Shown here one piece after another: positions 7,602 to 16,199 of a DNA stretch of 25,060 bases (position 1 is the stretch's first letter; each line of letters opens with the position of its first letter). Made by a program: the position numbers and the translations under genes. The stretch covers positions 1-25,060 of the forward strand of contig DATGNN010000157.1 in assembly GCA_035306725.1 (NCBI GenBank), given 5' to 3'. The notes beneath the pieces are model-generated. The model saw only the letters and a list, made by a program, of their open reading frames with translations. It searched no databases and was not told the DNA's origin. The DNA is from JAAYEB01 sp035306725. GTDB taxonomy: Bacteria; Fibrobacterota; Chitinivibrionia; Chitinivibrionales; Chitinispirillaceae.

Positions 7602-8342
7602 ATGAAAAGAATTTTGAAACTTGTAACTGTAGTTCTGGCACTTCTCTGTATGGGAGGCTGCAGTCACATTACAATGCTAAGGACTCAGGAACTTAGAGAA
7701 GTACAAACCAGAGTCGATTCGCTTCATACCGAGCTGGTATCTGTTCATGAAAAAATTGAAGAGAGTCAGAAAACGCAGATAGAAATGTTACGCCTTTTAC
7801 GTGCCGATCAGCAAGTACGGTTTAATGAGTTGGATCGCAAGATATCTGCAGTTGAAGGGAATGTTTCTGAAAGTCATTACAAACTATCAAGGATAGATGA
7901 AAAAACTGCAGAATTCAAAAAGCAGTTTGAAGCCAAACTTATAGCGGATTCTACATCCGCAGGAATCCAGAATTCAGAAATAGAAAAACTCTTTCAGATA
8001 GCAAAAACTGATTTTAATGCAGGTAGATATGATATTGCCAAATCCGGGTTTGAAGACCTCATAACACAGTATCCCGAATCAAATCTTGTAGAAAATGCAG
8101 AGTATTGGATAGCAGAGTGTTTTTATGCCAAAAGGGATTACAATAATGCCGGGAAACGCTATATAGGGTATATAAAAAAATATCCTGATGGAGAAAAAAT
8201 GAGTGTTACCCTGTACAAACTTGGTTTAACTTATGAAAAGCTGAATAAAGTAAAATCAAAAAATATGGTCTGGAAAAAACTGCTTGATCAATACCCCGAA
8301 TCCCAGGAGGCTAAAATGGTCAAGGTACAGATGGAAGGATAG
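7602..8342 (+). CDS. cpoB: CpoB/YbgF-like lipoprotein with coiled coil and TPR repeats
   Basis: A 246-aa protein ending the tol-pal operon, 18 bases after pal. Residues 1-20 form a lipoprotein signal with Cys20 in MGGC. Residues about 26-112 are charged and heptad-like (VDSLHTELVSVHEKIEES, FNELDRKISAVEGNVSES), predicting the coiled coil that trimerises CpoB. Residues about 125-240 hold TPR-like repeats, including FNAGRYDIAKSGFEDLITQYPES and ALINES-like helices around AEYWIAECFYAKRDYNNA and LYKLGLTYEKL. CpoB coordinates peptidoglycan synthesis with Tol-driven outer-membrane constriction. In Escherichia coli CpoB is soluble in the periplasm, whereas this copy appears lipid-anchored. The family assignment is strong given motifs and position. 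Confidence 0.9.
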   Translation: MKRILKLVTVVLALLCMGGCSHITMLRTQELREVQTRVDSLHTELVSVHEKIEESQKTQIEMLRLLRADQQVRFNELDRKISAVEGNVSESHYKLSRIDEKTAEFKKQFEAKLIADSTSAGIQNSEIEKLFQIAKTDFNAGRYDIAKSGFEDLITQYPESNLVENAEYWIAECFYAKRDYNNAGKRYIGYIKKYPDGEKMSVTLYKLGLTYEKLNKVKSKNMVWKKLLDQYPESQEAKMVKVQMEG

Positions 8343-8818
8343 CCAGTCCGGAAATTTCCATCGGCTTTAACTTTATCCAATCAGACAATTTCTGTTCGTG
8401 AAAAAACAGGACGGGAATATATAATATTACAGCGGGACATTAATTACCGATGGCGCTGCATCTGGATGTCTGGTTATAACAGCACAATGGTTTACAGTTG
8501 CTTTGCGTCCGTTTGTGATATGTTAATACAGTTTTAGAATCTTCAGGTTTCTGCGTTTAGAATATAAAAAAAAATGATGCTGTTTCAACCCGGCTTATAA
8601 CAGTTTCACCCTCGAAAGGAACACTTTTGTTTTCTGCAAGAGCTTGTTCATAATTAAACATATAACAATCTTCAAAAATTATTTAATTGCTGTTTCCACT
8701 TTCGGCTAAATCGTATGGTACACATCTTGCTTAAAAATCATGGTTTTGAAAATAATTGTCAATATGATTCTCAACTGAAAACTGTTTCCGGATTTATAAA
8801 TCTGTCGGGGGTTAATAT
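8343..8818. other. Non-coding gap after the tol-pal operon
   Basis: No gene or clear terminator is visible in these 476 AT-rich bases on either strand. A run of nine A residues near 8566-8574 and two copies of TTATAACAG are the only simple features. Stops are frequent in all frames. The TTG-start gene at 8819 begins right after an in-frame TAA. Confidence 0.5.
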
Positions 8819-9811
8819 TTGATAGATACCAGGCTGATACTTGTCGAAGGGATAACAGGAACAGGGAAATCTACTACTGCACAGAATCTTTTTTTGAAGC
8901 TTCGTTCCCAAAATCAAAGTGTAAAATGGTTTCATGAGGAAGAGGAAGGTCATCCTCTGTTTTACCCCGAATGGAACATACAGTGGATCAGAACCGCTGA
9001 CAAATTATCATATTTCATTCAGAAGTGGCCTTTACAATGGGAATCACTGTTCAGATATTGTAATAAGCAGATACTGATTGTTACAAGTTATCTTTTCCAG
9101 GATGGTGCCAGGGTTCTTTATGCAAATAATGTTGAAAAAGAGTTTGTTCTACAATTTGTTAAGAGTATCACAGAAAGTATAAAAGATCTTAATCCTGTAA
9201 TGATTTTTCTTTATACACGGGACACAATTAAAACGCTCGAAAATCTGTGGGTTAAGCGGGGACATGCATGGATGAAATACATATATGGTGTTGATGAACA
9301 GACTCAGTTTGCGCTATCACGCAATCTGAAAGGAACAACTGCTTCAATGGTTTTATGGGGAGATTTCCAGAATCTTTGCAGAGAGATGTTTAAATCAATT
9401 GAGATAGAAAAAATTGAACTGGATGTATCTGATTATCAATGGGAAATATATCAGAATGAAATAAATAAAAAATTAAAACTGAGTAAGTATATCTATCCTT
9501 CAGTTAAATTGGATTCAATTGAATGCTATTGTGGTTTTTATATTTCAGTTACTACGGATACTCTTAGTTGTCGGATTAAAGCAGCAGAAGAATCCTTGTT
9601 GTGTGATTTTATCTGGCCTGATCTTAAGTTAATACCTCAGACAAAAACAAAGTTCCTGATTCAGTCGTTTCCGTTACAAATTGAATTCAGTACAAAGTCA
9701 GATGAGATTTACGGGACTGTAACAATTAAAGGTGCAGATATTTATGGTTTAAACGGACAGGTATTTACCCGCATTGAAAATTCGACCTGGTATCCCGGGA
9801 AGGAGAATTAA
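8819..9811 (+). CDS. P-loop NTPase, nucleotide-kinase-like, with TTG start
   Basis: A 330-aa protein with a Walker A motif at once after the start: LVEGITGTGKSTTAQNL, with GITGTGKST at residues 11-19. The start must be non-ATG. The codon two before the TTG at 8819 is an in-frame TAA, and the first internal Met would delete the P-loop. A GGGGG ribosome binding site sits at about 8806-8810. The first 200 residues resemble small-molecule or thymidylate-kinase-like P-loop enzymes: a strand-loop-helix start, ILIVTSYLFQD in the middle as a possible Walker B region, and an Arg-rich lid-like FLYTRDTIKTLENLWVKRGH. The last 100 residues (YPSVKLDSIECYCGFYI onward) look like a separate beta-rich domain. 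I do not recognise a substrate. It stands alone between the tol-pal and nifJ units. Confidence 0.75.
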   Translation: MIDTRLILVEGITGTGKSTTAQNLFLKLRSQNQSVKWFHEEEEGHPLFYPEWNIQWIRTADKLSYFIQKWPLQWESLFRYCNKQILIVTSYLFQDGARVLYANNVEKEFVLQFVKSITESIKDLNPVMIFLYTRDTIKTLENLWVKRGHAWMKYIYGVDEQTQFALSRNLKGTTASMVLWGDFQNLCREMFKSIEIEKIELDVSDYQWEIYQNEINKKLKLSKYIYPSVKLDSIECYCGFYISVTTDTLSCRIKAAEESLLCDFIWPDLKLIPQTKTKFLIQSFPLQIEFSTKSDEIYGTVTIKGADIYGLNGQVFTRIENSTWYPGKEN

Positions 9812-9855
9812 CGAAAAATAAATTGTTAAAATTCCGAATGGAGAGGTTAATAGCT

Positions 9856-9933
9856 ATGAGTCTGGCTGGGAGGTACCTGGCTTGGAAAGCATTTTTGGCA
9901 ATACATTTGCTTCATTTTCTTTCTGCACCATAA
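9856..9933 (+). CDS. Possible 25-aa leader peptide upstream of nifJ
   Basis: An ATG at 9856 is preceded by GGAGAGG at a workable distance and opens 25 codons ending in TAA at 9931, 19 bases before nifJ. The peptide begins MSLAGRYLAWKAFLAIHLL, a hydrophobic stretch with a few basic residues, so it could be a tiny membrane peptide or a leader whose translation affects nifJ. An ORF this small can arise by chance, so confidence is low. Confidence 0.25.
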   Translation: MSLAGRYLAWKAFLAIHLLHFLSAP

Positions 9934-9952
9934 AACAGGATGGAGTGAAGAA

Positions 9953-12900
9953 ATGGCAAAGTATATGACTTCTGATGGGAATGAGGCTGCAGCTCATGTT
10001 GCTTATAGAGTAAATGAGGTAATTGCAATTTATCCAATAACACCATCATCACCCATGGGGGAACTGGCCGATCAGTGGGCCGCTGAAGAAAGGAAAAATA
10101 TATGGGGTAGTGTGCCACTGGTTGTAGAGATGCAGAGTGAGGGTGGTGCATCAGGTGCAGTTCACGGTTCTCTTCAAAGAGGTGCATTAACAACTACATT
10201 TACGGCATCGCAGGGGCTGCTGCTTATGATTCCGAATATGTTCAAAATTGCCGGGGAGTTGAATGCAGCGGTTATTCATGTGGCGGCACGTACAATTGCG
10301 ACTCATGCATTGTCGATTTTCTGTGATCATAGTGACATTATGGCAACACGTTCAACTGGATTTGCCATACTGTCTTCATCATCTGTACAGGAAGCACACG
10401 ACTTTGCCTTGATATCCCAGCTTGCTTCACTTAAAACGCGAGTTCCGTTTTTGCATTTCTTTGATGGATTCCGCACTTCTCATGAAATCTCAAAATTTGA
10501 GCTGATCCCTGATGGTCAAATTAAAACACTTATTGACAATAAAACAATCATTGCACATAGAGACCGTGCACTTTCACCCGATAACCCTTTTATTAGGGGA
10601 ACATCACAAAACCCGGATATCTTTTTTCAGGCACGCGAATCTGTAAATCCTTTTTATGATTCTTGTCCCGAAATTGTTGAAAATGTCATGGAGCAGTTCG
10701 GAAAATTAACTAAAAGAGAGTATCATCTTTTTGAATATTTCGGTAGTCCGGATGCAGAAAGGGTTATAATCCTGATGGGTTCTTCACAGCAGACTGTTGA
10801 GGAAACGGTTCAGTATTTAAATGGAAAAGGAGAAAAAACAGGGGTTGTTAAAGTAAGATTGTACAGGCCCTTTTCTGTCAGCCATTTTCTAAAGGTTATA
10901 CCTCAGACAGTAAGAAAAATCGCAGTTCTTGACAGAACGAAAGAGCCGGGGAGTATTGGAGAACCACTCTATCTTGATGTCGTTTCAGCAATAAATCAGG
11001 AGTATACGGCAAAAAGGGCAGGTTTCAGATCAATGCCGTTTATCACAGGAGGGCGTTATGGACTTTCATCAAAGGAGTTTACTCCACCAATGGTTAAGGC
11101 TGTTTTTGATGAATTGAGTAAAGATAAACCACAGAATAGTTTTACAATTGGAATTAATGACGATGTGAGTGGGAAAAGTTTGCAATATGACACCGGGGTT
11201 GTAATGGAACCAACCGATCAGACAAGGGCTGTTTTTTATGGCTATGGCTCAGACGGAACTGTAAGTGCAAACAAGAATACGCTCAAGATCATTGGTACCG
11301 AAACGGATTATTTCGTTCAGGGTTATTTTGTATATGATTCAATGAAAGCGGGTTCTGTAACGGTTTCACATCTTCGATTCAGTCATAAACCCATAAAATC
11401 ATCATACAGGATATTTCACTCCGGTTTTGTAGCCTGCCATCAATTCTCGTTTGTCGAAAGGATTCCGGTACTTGAAACGGCTCAGCAGGGAGCGACTTTC
11501 CTGCTTAATTGTCCTTATTCGGTAGATGCTGTCTGGAATGAATTACCGAAAACAGTACAGAAAACTATTATTGACAAGAAACTTCGTGTATTTGTAATTG
11601 ATGCTTACAGTATTGCAAAAGAGCTGGGTTTGGGTAATCGGATCAACACAATAATGCAGATCTGTTTTCTGGGGTTGTCAGAAATTATGGCGATATCTGT
11701 TGCAAAGGAAAAAGTGAAAGAATACATCAGGAAAAGTTATGGCAGACATGGCGATACGATTGTAAACAAGAATATAGCTGCGGTTGATCAGGCTCTGCAG
11801 CATCTTCATGAACTACCCTATCCTGAAGAGATTACAGGTTCGATTGATATGAAAAAAGTCGTGCCGGATGATGCACCTGAGTTTGTAAAGGCATGTACTT
11901 CCAGAATGATTGCGGGACAAGGTGATGAATTGCCGGTGAGCGCATTTGATCCTGACGGCAGATTCCCGTCGGGTACTACCCGTTATATGAAAAGAAATAT
12001 TACAGGTGAAATGCCGGTCTGGGATCCGGATGTGTGTATACAGTGTGGTCGATGTTCTCTGGCGTGTCCACATGCTGTTGTAAGGGCAAAAATGTTTCCT
12101 GCTGCCATGCTTGCGGGCGCACCGCAATCTTTTAGATCGGTTCCTCTGAAACGGCGTGGCTATGAGGAGTATTCTTATTCTATTGCAGTATCTCCCGATG
12201 ATTGCACAGGGTGCAGGTTGTGTGTGGTTGTATGTCCTGCAAAAAACAAAACAGATCCAAAACTGAAAGCTCTTAACATGCAGCCCCAACCACAAATCAG
12301 GGAAAGGGAGAATGAAAACTGGAGATTTTTTATAGCTTTACCGGAATCGGACCGAGCAGACCTGAACTTTAACCGGGTTCAGGATGTCCAGTTTCTGGAG
12401 CCGCTGTTTGAGTTTAGCGGTGCATGTGCAGGATGTGGTGAAACGCCTTATGTGACTCTTTTGAGCAGGCTGTTTGGTGAAAGGGCGATAATTGCAAATG
12501 CCACAGGATGTTCTTCAATTTACGGAGGTAATGAACCGGCTACTCCATGGGCTGCTGATCGACAAGGGAGAGGGCCAGCCTGGTCGAATTCGTTGTTTGA
12601 AGATAATGCGGAATTTGGTTTCGGGTTCAGGATTGCTGTCGACAAAGAATTCGATTATGCAAAGGAACTGCTTCAGAAACTTGCTCCCGGGATTGGTGAG
12701 GAACTGGTGAATTCGTTAATTGAGGCTCCCCGAAAAACCGAAAAGGATATTTCAGACCAGAGAAAACGACTCGATATACTCAGATCAAAATTAAACAAAA
12801 TTGATAACCCGGCTGCAAAAGACCTTTTTTCTCTATGTGATGTGTTTGTAAAAAAGAGTGTCTGGCTTTTGGGTGGTGATGGATGGGCGTATGATATTGG

Positions 12901-13513
12901 ATTCGGTGGTCTGGATCATGTGATGGCACTTGGAAAGGATGTAAATATTCTTGTTCTGGATACAGAAGTATACTCCAATACAGGTGGCCAGATGTCAAAA
13001 GCTACTCCGCTTGGAGCGGTTGCAAAGTTTGCTGCACGCGGTAAACGGACACCCAAAAAGGATTTAGTAATGATGGCAATGACATACGGATCGGTGTATG
13101 TTGCACGCATTGCACTTGGTGCAGATGGTAATCAGGCGTTAAAAGCGTTTAACGAAGCAGAGGCGTTTGATGGTAGCTCGTTAATAGTGGCGTATTGTCC
13201 CTGTATCGGACAGGGGTATAATCTCTCTAATGGTATGGAACAACAGAAACGGGCCGTACAATCGGGATATTGGCCGCTTTTAAGATATAATCCGGATTTG
13301 AGAAAGGAGGGCAAAAATCCACTTCAACTTGATTCCTCACCTCCTTCCATACCACTTGAACATTACATTTATAACGAAACGCGCTACAAAATGTTGCAGC
13401 GCAGTTTGCCCGGTGAGGCTGCTCAGTTGCTCAAGAGAGCTTCTGATGAGGTTAAAATGCGTTATGGTTGGTATAAATATTGGGCTGCAATGAAAATGGA
13501 GGATGGGGTATGA
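9953..13513 (+). CDS. nifJ: Pyruvate:ferredoxin (flavodoxin) oxidoreductase
   Basis: A single-chain, 1186-aa enzyme that converts pyruvate and CoA to acetyl-CoA and CO2, passing electrons to ferredoxin or flavodoxin: the central oxygen-sensitive step of anaerobic metabolism. Substrate-site residues are present: Thr30 in YPITPSS, Glu63 in EMQSEGGASG and Arg113 in AARTIATHALS. The two-cluster ferredoxin domain has Cys695/698/701/705 (CIQCGRCSLACP) and Cys751/754/757/761 (CTGCRLCVVVCP). The cluster next to the cofactor uses Cys825, Cys828, Cys853 and probably Cys1084. Thiamine diphosphate binding is seen in GDGWAYDIGFGG (975-986) and YSNTGGQ (Asn1009). The length matches the family (about 1170-1230). 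The ATG has a GGAG site upstream, and the stop overlaps the next gene by 4 bases. Specificity for pyruvate rather than another 2-oxoacid is inferred from these motifs. Confidence 0.97.
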   Translation: MAKYMTSDGNEAAAHVAYRVNEVIAIYPITPSSPMGELADQWAAEERKNIWGSVPLVVEMQSEGGASGAVHGSLQRGALTTTFTASQGLLLMIPNMFKIAGELNAAVIHVAARTIATHALSIFCDHSDIMATRSTGFAILSSSSVQEAHDFALISQLASLKTRVPFLHFFDGFRTSHEISKFELIPDGQIKTLIDNKTIIAHRDRALSPDNPFIRGTSQNPDIFFQARESVNPFYDSCPEIVENVMEQFGKLTKREYHLFEYFGSPDAERVIILMGSSQQTVEETVQYLNGKGEKTGVVKVRLYRPFSVSHFLKVIPQTVRKIAVLDRTKEPGSIGEPLYLDVVSAINQEYTAKRAGFRSMPFITGGRYGLSSKEFTPPMVKAVFDELSKDKPQNSFTIGINDDVSGKSLQYDTGVVMEPTDQTRAVFYGYGSDGTVSANKNTLKIIGTETDYFVQGYFVYDSMKAGSVTVSHLRFSHKPIKSSYRIFHSGFVACHQFSFVERIPVLETAQQGATFLLNCPYSVDAVWNELPKTVQKTIIDKKLRVFVIDAYSIAKELGLGNRINTIMQICFLGLSEIMAISVAKEKVKEYIRKSYGRHGDTIVNKNIAAVDQALQHLHELPYPEEITGSIDMKKVVPDDAPEFVKACTSRMIAGQGDELPVSAFDPDGRFPSGTTRYMKRNITGEMPVWDPDVCIQCGRCSLACPHAVVRAKMFPAAMLAGAPQSFRSVPLKRRGYEEYSYSIAVSPDDCTGCRLCVVVCPAKNKTDPKLKALNMQPQPQIRERENENWRFFIALPESDRADLNFNRVQDVQFLEPLFEFSGACAGCGETPYVTLLSRLFGERAIIANATGCSSIYGGNEPATPWAADRQGRGPAWSNSLFEDNAEFGFGFRIAVDKEFDYAKELLQKLAPGIGEELVNSLIEAPRKTEKDISDQRKRLDILRSKLNKIDNPAAKDLFSLCDVFVKKSVWLLGGDGWAYDIGFGGLDHVMALGKDVNILVLDTEVYSNTGGQMSKATPLGAVAKFAARGKRTPKKDLVMMAMTYGSVYVARIALGADGNQALKAFNEAEAFDGSSLIVAYCPCIGQGYNLSNGMEQQKRAVQSGYWPLLRYNPDLRKEGKNPLQLDSSPPSIPLEHYIYNETRYKMLQRSLPGEAAQLLKRASDEVKMRYGWYKYWAAMKMEDGV

Positions 13514-14505
13514 TAGATTTATCGGTCGATTATTTGGGAATTCCATTGAAAAATCCATTGGTTGCATCTTCTTCACCGCTTTGCACAAGTATAGACAATA
13601 TAAAGAAAATGGAAGATGAGCAGATAGCAGCAGTTGTTTTGCAGTCACTTTTTGAAGAACAGGTAATTCTGGAGCAACGCGAACTGGATACTGGCCTGCT
13701 TCAGGGAACGGAGCATTTTGCTGAAGCTCTTACTTATCTTCCGGATTTTGGAACTTATCGTTTTGCCAGTTCAGGTTATCTTGAACAGATTAGAAAAGCA
13801 AAGGAGGCGGTAGATATTCCGGTAATTGGAAGCCTTAACGGGATCAGTACAGGTGGATGGATAAAGTATGCAAAGGAGATACAGGATGCTGGTGCTGATG
13901 CGCTGGAGCTTAATCTTTACTATTTGCCAACAAGACCGGATATCTCATCACAGCAGGTTGAACATAACTATGTGGAACTTGTTAAAGAAGTTACATCAAG
14001 AATCCAGATTCCGGCAGCAATCAAGATCAGTTTTTTTCTCAGTTCAATTCCTGATACTGTTTCAAAATTTGCAGATTCGGGGGCATCAGCAGTGGTTCTT
14101 TTTAACCGGTTTTATCAACCTGATCTCAATCTGGATTCTCTTAATGTTGTTCCGAATCTGAAATTAAGTACATCTGATGAATTGAGGTTAAGAATCCGAT
14201 GGATTGCAATTCTTTATAATAAAATCAATATCGATATGGCGATAACCGGAGGTGTTCATACATCGCTTGATGTTCTCAAGGGAATAGCATCAGGAGCTAA
14301 AGTTACAATGATGACCTCTGCATTTTTACTTAATGGTATACCTTATGCAGGTGCTGTATTAGAGGGTATCTCGCAGTGGCTTGAGAGAAATGATTATAAG
14401 TCGATACGCGCTTTTCAGGGTGTCTTAAGCCAGGCTTCGGTAGAACATCCTGAAGCTTATGAAAGGGCAAACTACATGCAGGTTCTTGGATCCTATATTT
14501 CATGA
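13510..14505 (+). CDS. Dihydroorotate-dehydrogenase-like flavoprotein coupled to nifJ
   Basis: A 331-aa TIM-barrel protein of the PyrD/PreA superfamily. The ATG at 13510 overlaps the nifJ stop (ATGA) with GGAGG at the right distance; an upstream start at 13480 inside nifJ is not needed. FMN-site features are visible: NPLVASSSPL at the first strand, VIGSLNG, ADALELNLYYLP, AAIKISFF with the conserved Lys, and ITGGVHT for the phosphate. The region that in true PyrD reads roughly N-(S/C)-P-N here reads LNLYYLPTRPD, so the usual catalytic Ser/Cys loop is missing. Genes annotated as dihydroorotate-dehydrogenase-like commonly sit beside nifJ in anaerobes, and their role is not settled. A role in pyrimidine synthesis is doubtful; electron transfer linked to the oxidoreductase is a guess. 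Confidence 0.85.
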   Translation: MIDLSVDYLGIPLKNPLVASSSPLCTSIDNIKKMEDEQIAAVVLQSLFEEQVILEQRELDTGLLQGTEHFAEALTYLPDFGTYRFASSGYLEQIRKAKEAVDIPVIGSLNGISTGGWIKYAKEIQDAGADALELNLYYLPTRPDISSQQVEHNYVELVKEVTSRIQIPAAIKISFFLSSIPDTVSKFADSGASAVVLFNRFYQPDLNLDSLNVVPNLKLSTSDELRLRIRWIAILYNKINIDMAITGGVHTSLDVLKGIASGAKVTMMTSAFLLNGIPYAGAVLEGISQWLERNDYKSIRAFQGVLSQASVEHPEAYERANYMQVLGSYIS

Positions 14506-14583
14506 AATCACATGTGCACAAAATGATTATATAGAATTAAGCAAATAAATAATGGACAATAGCTTAGAAAGTGAGAAAAATGC

Positions 14584-15258
14584 ATGGCCTATAATGATGA
14601 AGAAATAAGGAAAGTGGTGTTGGATCAGCTTTCGTGGGATAATAGAATTGGATGGTCTGAGATTGATGCCAAGGTATATGATGGCAGTGTTACTCTTGAG
14701 GGTACTGTGCCGTCGTTTGCTGCACGAGAGGCTGCTGAAACTGATGCACTTATGGTTCCGGGGGTCAGGAATGTGACAAACAGAATAATAATAAGATTTC
14801 CCGGAAATTTTAATGCTCCACTCGACAGTGAAATCAAGGCCAGGATTTTTAATCGGTTTTTATGGAATCCAAACATTCCTGCATCCGATATCGATGTGTT
14901 GGTTTCTAAAGGAGAAGTTGTACTGACTGGTGTAGTCGATCAGTTTTGGAAAAAGATGCGGGCTGAAGAGATTGCTTATGATATTGGAGGTGTAGTGCAT
15001 GTCGGTAATGAACTTGTAGTGGTTCCTTCACATGAATATGGTGACAAATTAATTGCTGAAGATATCATGGCTGCGATGAAAAGGAATCCGGATATTGATC
15101 AGGACAGAATAGAGCTTGATGTCGATAATGGTGTGGTTACGCTTAACGGCAGAGTTGATGATTATAAAGACATACATGCCGCATACCATATAGTTAAATA
15201 CACAAAGGGAGTGCGGGAGGTGATCAATTTGTTGAAGTTAAGTCAGAAAGCTGCATAA
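14584..15258 (+). CDS. Triple BON-domain protein, probably cytoplasmic
   Basis: A 224-aa protein built of three BON domains: about 4-71 (IDAKVYDGSVTLEGTVPS and VPGVRNVTNRI), about 80-148 (IDVLVSKGEVVLTGVVDQ and IGGVVHVGNEL) and about 153-219 (IELDVDNGVVTLNGRVDD and TKGVREVINLL). Each shows the BON pattern of helix, strand, a Gly-containing turn, strand and a final V-x-x-V-N. BON domains bind phospholipid surfaces in secreted proteins such as OsmY, but this copy has no signal peptide or membrane segment, so it should remain in the cytoplasm. It starts 78 bases after the flavoprotein gene. A gene for a 75-residue protein begins one base after its stop, so those two are surely co-translated. The exact role is unknown. 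Confidence 0.85.
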   Translation: MAYNDEEIRKVVLDQLSWDNRIGWSEIDAKVYDGSVTLEGTVPSFAAREAAETDALMVPGVRNVTNRIIIRFPGNFNAPLDSEIKARIFNRFLWNPNIPASDIDVLVSKGEVVLTGVVDQFWKKMRAEEIAYDIGGVVHVGNELVVVPSHEYGDKLIAEDIMAAMKRNPDIDQDRIELDVDNGVVTLNGRVDDYKDIHAAYHIVKYTKGVREVINLLKLSQKAA

Positions 15259-15259
15259 A

Positions 15260-15487
15260 ATGGAAAAAGCTGTTAAAGTGGAAACTTACAGTGGTTATAA
15301 AGCTGATGAGTATCCTGTGCGGTTCTGGGTTGACGAATTGCGGATTGAGGTACTGGAAATAGAGGACCGCTGGTATAGTCCGGGTTTTACATATTTTAAA
15401 GTGTTTGCTGATGATGCACGGCATTACATACTCAGAAGGTCGACAGATGATGATATCTGGATTGTCAGGGATTTGCACAAGCCGTAA
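15260..15487 (+). CDS. Small conserved-looking cytoplasmic protein, 75 aa
   Basis: An ORF of 75 codons whose ATG lies one base after the stop of the BON-domain gene, with the purine-rich end of that gene available as ribosome binding site. The sequence has the look of a small beta-rich protein seen in diverse anaerobes, with a core RIEVLEIEDRWYSPG, then YFKVFADDARHYILRR, and an acidic end DDDIWIVRDL. It has no signal peptide, cysteine cluster or known catalytic motif. I recognise the general pattern but no named function. Coupling to the BON gene suggests a shared role, which is inference only. Confidence 0.7.
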   Translation: MEKAVKVETYSGYKADEYPVRFWVDELRIEVLEIEDRWYSPGFTYFKVFADDARHYILRRSTDDDIWIVRDLHKP

Positions 15488-15649
15488 GAATTGATTAAAC
15501 AATAAGTTCACCACAATTGGAAAATAACCAACCTTTAAATCTATTCTCAGTGTATTGAAAATTTTACATTCAACTGTATTTGAAACAGAATACTTGCATT
15601 TTTGTCACTAATCATTGCATAATTATTTAGAAGAAAATCAGGGGGAACT

Positions 15650-16033
15650 ATGCGGGTATTTATTTCTTTGGTTATTACAGTTTTTCTGTTTGGTTGTTCA
15701 AACGATAATGAAATCAAGATATCTAATCTCGCCCAGGGCGATGTTTTCTTTAATTTCAGGGCTAAAAAGTATGTAGTAGTTGGTAACGGGGGAGAAATAA
15801 TCATAGATGAGATTCCCAATGGTGCATTTGAATACGCAACAACATTTTCTGTTCCTGCAGGAGCTTCATTCGGTATTGAAGGGGATGCAGGTGCTGGTCT
15901 TCTTGAATTCGAAAAAAGCGAAACCCGCCACTTGTTGATCTATTCATCAACTTTTGATGATGGCGAATATACGTTATATGTGAATAAAACATCTACAAGA
16001 ATTCAAAGTTCAAAATCTCCAATATCACCTTAA
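15650..16033 (+). CDS. Small predicted lipoprotein
   Basis: A 127-aa protein preceded by a strong GGGGG ribosome binding site. It starts with a lipoprotein signal, FISLVITVFLFGC, with Cys16 as the lipidated residue. The next residues (SNDNEIK) include Asn18 and Asp19, so whether it is kept in the inner membrane or sent outward cannot be settled. The mature part has beta-strand character and an even mix of Gly, Glu and Phe (for example GDVFFNFRAKKYVVVGNGGE), and may form a small Ig-like sandwich. No family is recognised. It appears to be a single-gene unit: 162 bases separate it from the gene before and 530 from the gene after. Confidence 0.75.
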   Translation: MRVFISLVITVFLFGCSNDNEIKISNLAQGDVFFNFRAKKYVVVGNGGEIIIDEIPNGAFEYATTFSVPAGASFGIEGDAGAGLLEFEKSETRHLLIYSSTFDDGEYTLYVNKTSTRIQSSKSPISP

Positions 16034-16199
16034 ATTTATATTTGTTCAAGTTTTTGTTATTAGAGTACTGCGGAAACCAGAACCTCCACAAATCGATTGA
16101 TTCTGTTCTATGCAAACTGTTTTCTCTTATATTTCATTCTGGAATAATTATTATATTACCTGATTGATGATTAACTGGAAAATCGTAGTGGGCAGGTTT

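Noticed and set aside
8465..8605. Two copies of TTATAACAG
   Set aside because: Nine-base AT-rich repeats are common by chance, and no array or symmetry accompanies them.
13480..13509. Upstream start of the nifJ-linked flavoprotein gene
   Set aside because: The extra residues overlap nifJ coding sequence and are not needed; ATGA overlap with GGAGG marks 13510.
13510..14505. Calling this gene pyrD (pyrimidine synthesis)
   Set aside because: The catalytic Ser/Cys loop is missing and the context is nifJ, not pyrimidine genes.
14497..14508. ATTTCATGAAAT palindrome over the stop codon of the flavoprotein gene
   Set aside because: A 12-base AT-rich palindrome without loop or T-tract is expected by chance.
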